14,420 nt of DNA from DASYRM01 sp036004405 (lineage in GTDB: Bacteria > Acidobacteriota > Vicinamibacteria > Vicinamibacterales > UBA2999), in the NCBI GenBank assembly GCA_036004405.1, contig DASYRM010000120.1, positions 1 to 14,420 of the forward strand, read 5' to 3'. Both the position numbers and the translations under genes were made by a program. Below are positions 1 to 5,967 of this stretch, piece after piece. Position 1 is the stretch's first letter. Every line of letters starts with the position of its first letter. The notes under the pieces are model-generated. The model worked only from the letters and a program-made list of their open reading frames with translations, had not been told where the DNA came from and made no database searches.

Positions 1-129
1 GATGCCCATGCGTCGTATCGTCAGTCCTTTACGAGGTGACTCCTCAACCGGAGAGCCGGATGCGGGAGACCCGCCCGTCCGGTTCGGAGGGAGGGGCGCG
101 CGAAACCAATCGCGTGTCCCTACCCCTAT
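1..129 (+). mobile_element. Group II intron, 3' end (domains V and VI)
   Basis: Bases 53-85 match group II intron domain V. GAGCCGGA (53-60) pairs with TCCGGTTC (78-85), and a GC-rich upper stem is closed by a GAGA-type loop. After a 3-base linker, bases 89-102 pair with 111-125 to form domain VI around the loop 103-110. A122 is left unpaired in the 3' strand, where the branch-point adenosine belongs, seven bases before an ...CCCTAT end at about 129. Families of this type carry a reverse transcriptase/maturase in domain IV, which would lie to the left of this window. Bases 1-52 are probably the tail of domain IV; I recognise no protein there. Bases 130-235, between the intron and recX, hold only short hairpins (such as 136-148 and 190-207) and no gene. 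Confidence 0.85.
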
Positions 130-235
130 CGCGTCCAGCGGATGGTCCGCCATCGCAGCAGCCGCCGGCGCCGTCGAGAAGCGGCTCGCGGAGACCCACA
201 TGTCTCCCATTCAGACCGTGGCTGCGAACGCTCCC

Positions 236-258
236 AGGCGCACCTGGGAGGTGCGCCT
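236..258 (-). repeat. Stem-loop abutting the recX stop codon
   Basis: A perfect 9-bp stem (236-244 with 250-258) and a 5-base loop directly follow the recX stop codon TAG (259-261, minus strand). There is no T-run, so this is not a classic intrinsic terminator. The arrangement CGTAG + palindrome containing ACCT...AGGT resembles the palindromic repeats at other gene ends in this window (5863, 6732, 11298, 13204). It may be a diverged member of that family, but that is an inference. Confidence 0.5.
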
Positions 259-720
259 CTACGAGGAACTCTTGCGGCGCTTGCGCAGGGCGGCCATCGC
301 GCGTTCGCTGTCGAAGCCCTGCCCCACGAGATAGCGATAGAGGCGGGCCATCTCGCGGTCGTCGTCCAGGCGCCGCGTGCCGAGGCGGCGGTCGATGGCG
401 GCCGCCAGCAGCGCCTCGCCGTCCACCTCCGCATAGACGTCGGCCACGGCGCGCTCGGCGAGCGCCGAGGCAATCCCCGCGGCTTCGATCTCCCGCCGCA
501 CTCGCCGTTGGCCGCGTTTCTTCAGCGACAGCTGGCTGCGCGCAATCGCGGCGGCGGTGCGCGCGTCGTCGAGGCTGCCGTCCTGAAGCAGCCTGGCGAT
601 GGTGGTGTCGATGTCGTCGGGGGAGAACTTGCGCCTCGTAAGGCGCTGCCGGAGCTGGGCTTCGGAGAGCTCGCGGCGGGCGAGCTGCTTGAGGGCGGTC
701 AGATAGGCCGAATCAGCCAA
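259..720 (-). CDS. recX: RecX family regulatory protein
   Basis: The 153-residue product has the all-helical repeat pattern of RecX, which binds RecA filaments and limits RecA activity during recombination and SOS repair in the cytoplasm. The N-terminal part shows the typical RxxSEAQLRQRLTRRKF (about residues 16-31) and an acidic DxLLQDGSLDDAR-like helix. The middle has KKRGQRRVRREIEAAGI (about 67-83), and the end has the RxLxxRGF-like segment YRYLVGQGFDSERAMAAL. The length fits the family. The start is a TTG at 718-720 that overlaps the pilT stop by 8 bases, so the two are probably translationally coupled; no better internal start is seen. recX is often next to recA, but here it is the last gene of the kinase-ilvE-pilT-recX run. 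The stop is followed at once by a 9-bp stem-loop. Confidence 0.9.
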   Translation of the reverse strand: MADSAYLTALKQLARRELSEAQLRQRLTRRKFSPDDIDTTIARLLQDGSLDDARTAAAIARSQLSLKKRGQRRVRREIEAAGIASALAERAVADVYAEVDGEALLAAAIDRRLGTRRLDDDREMARLYRYLVGQGFDSERAMAALRKRRKSSS

Positions 721-1858
721 ACCTCGTGATCTCGGGCTTGCGCCCTGCGCCCACGCCCGCCATCTGGTCGCGGGCCATTTCCGCCGTGTTCGAGATGCCC
801 TGGACCTTGAGCTTGAAGTCGTCCACGTTCGACGCCCAGCGCAGCGCTTCTTCGAGCTCCACGAGACCCTGCTCGTAGAGGCTGAAGATCGACTGGTCGA
901 ACGTCTGCATCCCGTACTGCGACGTGCCCTGCGCGATGGCGCCGTGAATCAGGTGCGTCTTTTCGCGGTCGGCAATACAGTCGCGGATGAAGGCCGTCGA
1001 GGTCAAGACCTCCACCGCCGGCACGCGGCCGTCGCCGCGCGGCTTCGGCATCAGGCGCTGCGACACGATGGCGCGCAGCACGCTGGCCAGCTGCAGGCGG
1101 ATCTGCTTCTGCTGATGCGGTGGAAAGACCGCGATGATGCGGTTGATGGTCTCCGTCGCGTCGAGGGTGTGCAGGGTGGAGAACACCAGGTGACCGGTCT
1201 CGGCGGCCACGAGCGCGGTCTGAATCGTTTCGAAGTCGCGCATTTCGCCCACCAGGATGACGTCGGGGTCCTGGCGAAGCGCGCTGCGCAGCGCGAGCGA
1301 GAACGAGTTCGTGTCCACGCCGATTTCGCGCTGGTTGATCACTGACTTCTTGTCCCGATGCAGGTACTCGATCGGGTCCTCGATGGTCATGATGTGCGCG
1401 GTGCGGGTGGAATTGATCTCGTCGATCATCGCCGCCAGCGTCGTCGTCTTACCGGAACCGGTGGCGCCGGTGACGAGCACCAGGCCGCGTTCTTCCTTCG
1501 CGATCTTCTTGAGGACCGGGGGCAGCGCCAGGTCGTCCACCGAGGTGATGTTGCGCGGAATGACGCGGAACACCATGCCGATGGTGCCGCGCTGCTGGAA
1601 CGCGTTGCAGCGGAATCGGCCCAGCCCGGCCACGCTGTAGGCCAGATCGACCTCGTGGTGCTCCTTGAACTTGTCGCGGTAGCCGACCGGCAGGACGGCC
1701 GCGGCCATCGACACCATCTCCTCGTGCTCGAGACGCTTGTCCTCGAGCGCCGGCACGAGGCTGCCGCGCACCCGCATCATCGGGTACGTGCCGACCTTCA
1801 AGTGCAGGTCCGAGGCGCCGCTGTCCACGGCTATCTTGAGCAGATCGTTGACGTGCAT
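713..1858 (-). CDS. pilT: Type IV pilus retraction ATPase PilT
   Basis: This is a 381-residue cytoplasmic secretion-type ATPase. PilT forms the hexameric motor that depolymerises type IV pili and powers twitching and DNA uptake. The N-terminal PAS-like domain begins MHVNDLLKIAVDSGASDLHL, as in PilT. Seen in order: Walker A GATGSGKT (131-138), Asp box TIEDPIEY (158-165), Walker B region DPDVILVGEMRD (197-208), His box STLHT (227-231), and near the C-terminus AFIRDCIAD (289-297). That last segment stands where PilT has its AIRNLIRE motif, which supports PilT rather than PilB. Length is normal for the family, with a slightly extended tail. The ATG at 1856-1858 has only a weak ribosome-binding site. 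It lies about 100 bases behind ilvE on the same strand and overlaps recX. No other pilus genes are visible, so the remaining machinery must be elsewhere. Confidence 0.96.
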   Translation of the reverse strand: MHVNDLLKIAVDSGASDLHLKVGTYPMMRVRGSLVPALEDKRLEHEEMVSMAAAVLPVGYRDKFKEHHEVDLAYSVAGLGRFRCNAFQQRGTIGMVFRVIPRNITSVDDLALPPVLKKIAKEERGLVLVTGATGSGKTTTLAAMIDEINSTRTAHIMTIEDPIEYLHRDKKSVINQREIGVDTNSFSLALRSALRQDPDVILVGEMRDFETIQTALVAAETGHLVFSTLHTLDATETINRIIAVFPPHQQKQIRLQLASVLRAIVSQRLMPKPRGDGRVPAVEVLTSTAFIRDCIADREKTHLIHGAIAQGTSQYGMQTFDQSIFSLYEQGLVELEEALRWASNVDDFKLKVQGISNTAEMARDQMAGVGAGRKPEITRFG

Positions 1859-1943
1859 CCCAGGATGACCGGCGACTCGCGCCCCGTGCGCATGTCCGCG
1901 CAGACCTGCACCCTACCGCCAGACGGCAGGGGGCCGGTCCGCT

Positions 1944-1959
1944 ACCGGGAGCTCCCGGT
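1944..1959. repeat. 16-bp perfect palindrome between ilvE and pilT
   Basis: ACCGGGAGCTCCCGGT (1944-1959) is a perfect palindrome 6-21 bases past the ilvE stop. A second imperfect stem (about 1912-1933, CCCTACC with GGCAGGG) lies just beyond. Together they could form a folded structure in the ilvE-pilT transcript or a protein-binding site. There is no T-run, so termination is uncertain. Confidence 0.45.
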
Positions 1960-1964
1960 TTCCC

Positions 1965-2927
1965 TTATCGGCGGGTGGAACTGCCAGATGTAGCAGCCTG
2001 GGGCGTCTCCAGATACTGCAGCCAGCCGTGGGTGTCCGGGGCATCGCCGCGGACGATGTCGAAGAACCGCTGCTGGAGCGCCTCGGTGATGGGCCCGCGG
2101 CGGCCGCGGCCGACCTTGATCTTGTCCACCGACTTGATCGGCGTCACTTCGACGGCGGTACCCACGAAAAACACTTCGTCGGCGACGTAGAGCATCTCGC
2201 GGGGGAGCACCTGCTCCCGCACCTCGAAGCCCATGTCCTTGGCGATGGTCACCACCGAGTCGCGGGTGATGCCCGAGAGGATCGACGACCCCACGGGCGG
2301 CGTGTGGATGACGCCGTCGCGGACGATGAAGATGTTCTGGCCGCTGCCTTCGCTCAGATTGCCGTCGGTGTCGAGCGCGATGCCCTCGGCGTAGCCCTCG
2401 AGAATCGCTTCCATCTTGATCAGCTGCGAGTTGGCGTAGTTGGCCACGCTTTTGGCCATCGACGGCATCGTGTTCGGGGCGTTGCGGGCCCAGGTGGAGA
2501 TCTTGACGTCGAGCCCTTCCTCGATGGCGTCCTTGGTGAAGTAGGCGCCCCATTCCCACAGCATGATCGCCACGTCCACCGGGCAGGGGAACGGGTTGAC
2601 GCCGAGCGAGTCGTAGCCGCGGTAGACGAGCGGGCGGATGTAGCAGGCCTTGAAGCCGTTGCGCTTGATCAGCTCGATGACCGCGTCGCTGATCTGCTGC
2701 TGGTCGTACGGGCACTCCATCCGGTAGATCTTGGCGGAGTCGACCAGGCGCCGGACGTGCGCGTCCAGGCGGAAGCAGGCCGAGCCGGTCTTGGTGTCGT
2801 AGCACCGGGCGCCCTCGAAGACGCCGCTGCCGTAGTGGATGACGTGGGAGGCGATATGAACCTGCGCCTGATTCCACTCCACGAACTTGCCGTTCATCCA
2901 GATGAGGCCGGTGCCGGGAAACGCCAT
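1965..2927 (-). CDS. ilvE: Branched-chain amino acid aminotransferase
   Basis: This 320-residue class IV (fold type IV) PLP aminotransferase catalyses the last step of Leu, Ile and Val synthesis, or the first step of their breakdown, using glutamate/2-oxoglutarate. The protein aligns along its length with the known E. coli IlvE pattern. It has an N-terminal HYGSGVFEGARCY (about 31-43) and the PLP-binding lysine K159 in MPSMAKSVANYANS. GYAEGIALD leads to the cofactor glutamate E193 in LSEGSGQNIF. ITRDSVVTIAKDMG, VREQVLPREMLYVADEVF and GTAVEVTPI follow. The tail after GWLQYL is longer and Ser/Thr-rich. The ATG is set by a strong ribosome-binding site (2934-2941). The gene is 76 bases downstream of the kinase and may share its transcript. 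Confidence 0.96.
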   Translation of the reverse strand: MAFPGTGLIWMNGKFVEWNQAQVHIASHVIHYGSGVFEGARCYDTKTGSACFRLDAHVRRLVDSAKIYRMECPYDQQQISDAVIELIKRNGFKACYIRPLVYRGYDSLGVNPFPCPVDVAIMLWEWGAYFTKDAIEEGLDVKISTWARNAPNTMPSMAKSVANYANSQLIKMEAILEGYAEGIALDTDGNLSEGSGQNIFIVRDGVIHTPPVGSSILSGITRDSVVTIAKDMGFEVREQVLPREMLYVADEVFFVGTAVEVTPIKSVDKIKVGRGRRGPITEALQQRFFDIVRGDAPDTHGWLQYLETPQAATSGSSTRR

Positions 2928-2933
2928 TGGGAT

Positions 2934-2941
2934 ACTCCTTT
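2934..2941 (-). promoter_or_regulatory. Ribosome-binding site of ilvE
   Basis: AAAGGAGT on the minus strand ends 6 bases before the ilvE ATG (2925-2927). It is one of the few canonical Shine-Dalgarno sequences in the window, and it fixes the ilvE start. Confidence 0.8.
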
Positions 2942-3003
2942 AGAAGATCCTAATAGATTTTTCGGTCGAAGGGCCCCACGCCACCCCCCGTGCACGCCAT
3001 CCG

Positions 3004-4011
3004 CTATTGCGCTTCCCCACAGAAGGGGCATTTGGCGGTGCGGGCCTGGAGCGGCTTGCGGCAGTGCCAGCAGAAGCTTGGCTGGGGCGTGTCGCGGGCC
3101 CGGAGCCGCGACTGGATGTCCGCCACGCTGTCGTCACGCCCGCCGTCACCCCGTCCCGGGCGGGCCGCGCGTCCCGGGCGGCGCACCGTCTCGCGAGCCG
3201 CGAGCACGTCCTCGAGCACCTCGGACGGGCGGCTGTAGCGCACCGTGAGGTCCGGCGCCAGGGCGCGCATCACGATGTCGGCAATGCCCGACGGGATTTT
3301 CGGGTTGCGGAGCCGCGGCGACGACACCAGCTCGCCCTTCATCAGCCGATCGAGATCGGCCGGCGACGGCGTGGAGTAGGGCAGCGTGCCCGTGAGCATC
3401 TGGTACATCGTGACGCCGATCGAATAGACGTCGCTCGCGAACACCGCCTTCCCGTGGAACTGCTCGGGCGCCATGTACGGCGGGCTGCCGATGATGGTGG
3501 TGCCGTGGGCGGCAATCTCGAGGATGCGCGAGGTGCCGAAGTCGGTGACCTTGAGCATGCCCGACTCCGACACCAGCATGTTGCCGGGGCGCAGGTCGCG
3601 ATGCAGGATGCCGGCGCGGTGCGCGTGGTCCACCGCATTGCAGATCTGGCAGGTGAAGTCGAGCGCCTGGGCGACGTCGAGCGCGCCCTCGCGGAGGATC
3701 TTCTCCTCGAGCGTCTCGCCCTCGACGTATTCCATGACGATGAAAAAGAGGTCCTCCTGCTTCTCGACCGTGAGCACCGTCACGATGTTCGGGTGGCTCA
3801 TCGACGCCAGCAGGCGCGGCTCCTTGAGCTGCTCCAGGAAGTCCACGCCCTGCTTGTGGGGGACCTTGAGCGCGACCTTCTTGTCCATCCACGTGTCGTC
3901 GGCGAGGTACACGCTGCCGAAACCGCCGCTGCCGAGCGCAGACTGGATGCGGTACTTGCCGATGACTTGGCCGCGGAAGAACACTTGCGCGCGAGTATAA
4001 CGCGCGCGCAT
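3004..4011 (-). CDS. Ser/Thr protein kinase with C-terminal zinc ribbon
   Basis: This is a soluble Hanks-type kinase of 335 residues from the upstream ATG. Visible motifs: glycine loop GSGGFGSVYLAD (27-38), ATP-anchoring K49 in VALK, probable alpha-C glutamate E64, HRD (137-139), metal-binding N144, DFG (157-159), activation-segment threonines around 171-172, and APE (181-183). Subdomain VIb reads HRDLRPGN, so arginine 141 replaces the usual lysine of HRDLKP; this is conservative but unusual for a bacterial Ser/Thr kinase. An Arg/Gly/Pro-rich linker (about 277-293) leads to CWHC...CPFC (C314, C317, C328, C331), a zinc ribbon likely used for protein or nucleic-acid contact. No membrane segment is present, and substrates are unknown. 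A -10-like TATACT lies inside the first codons, so a GTG at 3982-3984 (residue 10) may be the true start. Confidence 0.9.
   Translation of the reverse strand: MRARYTRAQVFFRGQVIGKYRIQSALGSGGFGSVYLADDTWMDKKVALKVPHKQGVDFLEQLKEPRLLASMSHPNIVTVLTVEKQEDLFFIVMEYVEGETLEEKILREGALDVAQALDFTCQICNAVDHAHRAGILHRDLRPGNMLVSESGMLKVTDFGTSRILEIAAHGTTIIGSPPYMAPEQFHGKAVFASDVYSIGVTMYQMLTGTLPYSTPSPADLDRLMKGELVSSPRLRNPKIPSGIADIVMRALAPDLTVRYSRPSEVLEDVLAARETVRRPGRAARPGRGDGGRDDSVADIQSRLRARDTPQPSFCWHCRKPLQARTAKCPFCGEAQ
3994..3999 (-). promoter_or_regulatory. Possible -10 box for the kinase gene
   Basis: TATACT on the minus strand matches the sigma-70 -10 consensus at 5 of 6 bases and ends 9 bases before an in-frame GTG (3982-3984). 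If it is used, transcription would start at or next to that GTG, giving a leaderless message nine codons shorter than the longest frame. No good -35 box is seen. Confidence 0.4.
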
Positions 4012-4013
4012 GA

Positions 4014-4065
4014 GGCGGAGTGGGCAGAGACGGCAGAGAGGGCCGCTTTCTCTGCCTTCTCCGCC
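4014..4065. repeat. Nested inverted and direct repeats between the divergent kinase and rsmE genes
   Basis: GGCGGAG (4014-4020) is inverted at 4059-4065. Inside it, GGCAGAGA occurs twice in direct order (4023-4030 and 4032-4039, a 9-base period) and once inverted (TCTCTGCC, 4049-4056). The outer and inner pairs nest, so the region could form a hairpin/cruciform or hold several sites for a regulator of both divergent genes. Which of these applies cannot be told from sequence. Confidence 0.5.
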
Positions 4066-4081
4066 CAGCTTCCACCGAGCG

Positions 4082-4087
4082 TAGAAT
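4082..4087 (+). promoter_or_regulatory. Possible -10 box for rsmE
   Basis: TAGAAT matches the -10 consensus at 5 of 6 bases and ends 8 bases before the rsmE GTG at 4096. There is no Shine-Dalgarno sequence between them, which would fit a leaderless message. No convincing -35 is seen. Confidence 0.4.
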
Positions 4088-4095
4088 CACTCGCG

Positions 4096-4836
4096 GTGAA
4101 CGCACGCTTTTACGCCCCGACCGCGAGCGTCCTCGGAAGCGAGGTGGAACTCCCGGATGACGAGGCGCAGCACCTCAGTCGCGTGCTCCGGCTGAGGGCG
4201 GGGGACGCGCTCGTCGTCTTCAACGGACACGGCGACGAGTTCGCGGCGGAGGTGGCGTCGGTCGGCAGGACGCGCGTCACCGTCCGTCTGCTGTCACGCG
4301 CGACAGCGCGAGCCGAGCTGCCGGTGTCGCTGACGCTCGCACAGGCCGTCCTCAAGGGCGACAAGATGGACGATGTGGTCCGCGACGCGGTCATGCTGGG
4401 GTTCGCGGCGGTGCAGCCGATCGTCACCGCGCGCACCGAGTCGTCGCTGGCCGCGCTCACCCGCAGCGCGCGGCACGAGCGCTGGCGCCGCGTCGCCATC
4501 TCCTCCGCCAAGCAGTGCGGCCGCGCGGTCGTACCGGCCGTCGCCCCGCCGGTGGCATTCGACGGCCCGGCGTCGCTGACACACCTGCCGTCGCCGCAGT
4601 TCCTGCTCGTCGAGCCGGGCGCCTCGGCGTTCACGACGGCAGTGGCGGGCGTGGACCCCACCGCCCCCGCGGCCGCGACGTTGATCGTCGGCCCCGAGGG
4701 CGGCTGGACCCCCGAGGAAGTGCAGCGCTGCGCCGGGCACGCGCACCCGGTAGGGATCGGAGCGCTCACGCTGCGAGCCGACGCCGCGGCCGTGGTCGCC
4801 GCCGCCGCGCTCATGACCCACTGGAAGCTGATATAA
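4096..4836 (+). CDS. rsmE: 16S rRNA (uracil1498-N3)-methyltransferase RsmE
   Basis: This 246-residue SPOUT-fold methyltransferase uses S-adenosylmethionine to methylate U1498 of 16S rRNA in the 30S subunit. The N-terminus RFYAP (4-8) and HLSRVLRLRAGD (26-37) are the PUA-like RNA-binding part typical of the family. The catalytic part shows LAQAVLKGDKMDDVVRDAVMLG (split about 81-102), SSAKQCGR (136-143), and the knot motifs LIVGPEGGWTPEE (196-208) and LTLRADAA (224-231). The last is usually L-R-x-E-T-A; here Glu-Thr is replaced by Asp-Ala, a variation in a conserved place. GTG 4096 is chosen because the protein starts MNARFYAP, close to the family start, and a longer in-frame extension runs antisense through the kinase. 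The gene is divergent from the kinase. Confidence 0.93.
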   Translation: MNARFYAPTASVLGSEVELPDDEAQHLSRVLRLRAGDALVVFNGHGDEFAAEVASVGRTRVTVRLLSRATARAELPVSLTLAQAVLKGDKMDDVVRDAVMLGFAAVQPIVTARTESSLAALTRSARHERWRRVAISSAKQCGRAVVPAVAPPVAFDGPASLTHLPSPQFLLVEPGASAFTTAVAGVDPTAPAAATLIVGPEGGWTPEEVQRCAGHAHPVGIGALTLRADAAAVVAAAALMTHWKLI

Positions 4837-4886
4837 CTCGCGAGGCTTCGCTCGGACTGACAAGCAGGTGAGCTCCGCCTCGCGAG
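4837..4886 (+). repeat. 10-bp inverted repeat directly after rsmE
   Basis: CTCGCGAGGC (4837-4846) and its exact complement (4877-4886) begin at the base after the rsmE stop, with a 30-base interior. It could fold in the rsmE 3' end. The lack of a T-run makes classic termination unlikely. Confidence 0.5.
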
Positions 4887-4900
4887 CACAGTATTTGATT

Positions 4901-4920
4901 GCCCGCGCATTCGCGCGGGC
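4901..4920. repeat. GC-rich stem-loop, possible terminator-like structure
   Basis: GCCCGCGC (4901-4908) pairs perfectly with GCGCGGGC (4913-4920) around a 4-base loop. It is a compact, strong hairpin, but no T-run follows on either strand. It separates rsmE from the promoter of the next gene, so a terminator or insulator role is plausible but unproven. Confidence 0.5.
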
Positions 4921-4921
4921 G

Positions 4922-4983
4922 GGAGTTGTGAAGTGCGATTGAAACTTGGATCCTTTGTGGAGATACTGGCCCTTCACAACTCC
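4922..4983. promoter_or_regulatory. 12-bp inverted repeat bracketing the promoter of the MBL-fold gene
   Basis: GGAGTTGTGAAG (4922-4933) and its exact complement (4972-4983) flank a promoter: TTGAAA (4939-4944), a 17-base spacer, and GATACT (4962-4967). The left arm lies upstream of -35. The right arm covers the predicted transcription start (about 4974) and ends 3 bases before the ATG (4987). Two half-sites around a promoter suit a repressor that loops or spreads over it. Because the left arm would not be transcribed from this promoter, a DNA-level role is more likely than an RNA hairpin, unless transcripts read through from rsmE. Confidence 0.55.
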
Positions 4984-4986
4984 AGC

Positions 4987-5865
4987 ATGCGAAATCTGCT
5001 CGTGGCCACCGCTGTCGTGATCCTCTCCGTCATAGGACTTCTGGCCCAGGCGCCGGCGCCGGGGCAGCCACCGGCTCAGGGACGTGGCGGCGGGCAGCCG
5101 GTGCAGCCGATTCAGATGGTGAAGCCCGGGCTCTACGTCGTGCCTGGCGGCGGCGCCAACTCGATCGTGCGCGTCACGTCCGAGGGAGTCATCCTGGTGG
5201 ACACCAAGCTGCCCGGCGAAGCCAACTACACGGCGCTGCTGCAGCAGATCCGCACCGTGACGCCGCTGCCGGTGAAGACGGTGATCGTCACCCACCATCA
5301 CGCCGACCACACCGGCAACAACGATCGCTTCATCGCAGCCGGCGCCGAGGTCGTCGGGCACGCGGTGCTGGCGTCGAGCCTCGACACCTACCAGTTCGAT
5401 CCGAAGCCGGCCAAGCCGACGGTCACCTACACGACCGACCGGACCGTGCGCCTGGGCGGGGTCGAGGTGCGCGTGCTGCACCTCGGTCGCGCGCACACCG
5501 GCGGCGATAGCGTCGTCTACTTCCCGGACGTGAAGGTGGTCGCCACGAGCGACGCGGTGACGACGGGCACGACTGGCCCGCTTGCCGACTACGCCGGCGG
5601 CGGCAGTTTCGTCGGCTTCGCGACGGTGCTCGACGCGATGCTGAAGCTCGATTTCGATACCGCGATTCCGGGCGCGGGTCCGATGCTCACGAAGGCCGAC
5701 GTGCAGGCGTTCCGGACGAAAATCGGCACGGTGATCGACCGGGCGTCGGCATTGGTCAAGGCGGGCGTGGCGCCCAATCAGCTGCTGATGCAGCTCAAGA
5801 CGGATGACCTCGGGTGGACGCCGCGCATCCCGCAGATGGACGCGTTCGTCGCCGAGCTGAAGTAG
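4987..5865 (+). CDS. Secreted metallo-beta-lactamase-fold hydrolase, one ligand His missing
   Basis: The 292-residue product begins with a signal peptide (MRNLLVATAVVILSVIGLLA), then a Pro/Gln/Gly-rich stretch (22-42), so it should act outside the cytoplasm. The MBL fold shows VDTK (71-74), the metal motif THHHADHTG (H103-H105, D107, H108), the second-shell strand ending GRAHTGGD (H170), and TSDA (D189). The last usual ligand, His in a PGHGP loop, is replaced: the sequence is IPGAGPM with A230. One metal site may be lost or altered. The ATG at 4987 is preferred over an upstream GTG at 4933 because it starts the signal peptide and lies downstream of the promoter. The substrate is unknown; a true antibiotic beta-lactamase role is not supported. 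The stop TAG is part of the repeat that follows. Confidence 0.85.
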   Translation: MRNLLVATAVVILSVIGLLAQAPAPGQPPAQGRGGGQPVQPIQMVKPGLYVVPGGGANSIVRVTSEGVILVDTKLPGEANYTALLQQIRTVTPLPVKTVIVTHHHADHTGNNDRFIAAGAEVVGHAVLASSLDTYQFDPKPAKPTVTYTTDRTVRLGGVEVRVLHLGRAHTGGDSVVYFPDVKVVATSDAVTTGTTGPLADYAGGGSFVGFATVLDAMLKLDFDTAIPGAGPMLTKADVQAFRTKIGTVIDRASALVKAGVAPNQLLMQLKTDDLGWTPRIPQMDAFVAELK

Positions 5866-5955
5866 GGTCCGCCTTCAGGCGGCCCGTGAGAAGTAGGGTC
5901 CGCCTTCAGGCGGACCGTGAGCGGGCATGGGCCGCCTGAAGGCGGCCCCCACGTA
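5863..5955. repeat. Three palindromic intergenic repeat units, convergent MBL/GDSL junction
   Basis: There are two direct units, TAGGGTCCGCCTTCAGGCGG (starting 5863 and 5894), and one inverted unit (about 5929-5955). The core is CCGCCT-TC-AGGCGG. The first TAG is the stop codon of the MBL-fold gene. On the minus strand the GDSL gene ends TGAACGG just outside the inverted unit. The cluster fills the whole gap between two convergent genes, where a bidirectional terminator would be expected. Confidence 0.85.
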
Positions 5956-5967
5956 CTGACGGCCCGT

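Noticed and set aside
2028..3248. 406-codon plus-strand open frame
   Set aside because: It is antisense to ilvE, whose motifs are all intact; its sequence is low-complexity Asp/Val/Ala/His-rich with no domain.
3007..4095. Long open frame on the plus strand in front of rsmE, giving a 609-residue reading
   Set aside because: It is antisense to the kinase, has no RsmE-like content before 4096, and has the Arg/His/Ala-rich look of a GC-rich shadow frame.
4933..4986. Upstream GTG start for the MBL-fold protein
   Set aside because: It would start inside the promoter and inverted repeat, and would put 18 residues before a good signal peptide.
4987..5865. MBL-fold gene as an antibiotic-resistance beta-lactamase
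   Set aside because: Only the general fold motif is shared; the last ligand His is missing and no resistance context is present.
5863..5955. Repeat cluster as a CRISPR array
   Set aside because: The units are palindromic and unevenly spaced, one is inverted, and there are no spacers of constant length and no cas genes.
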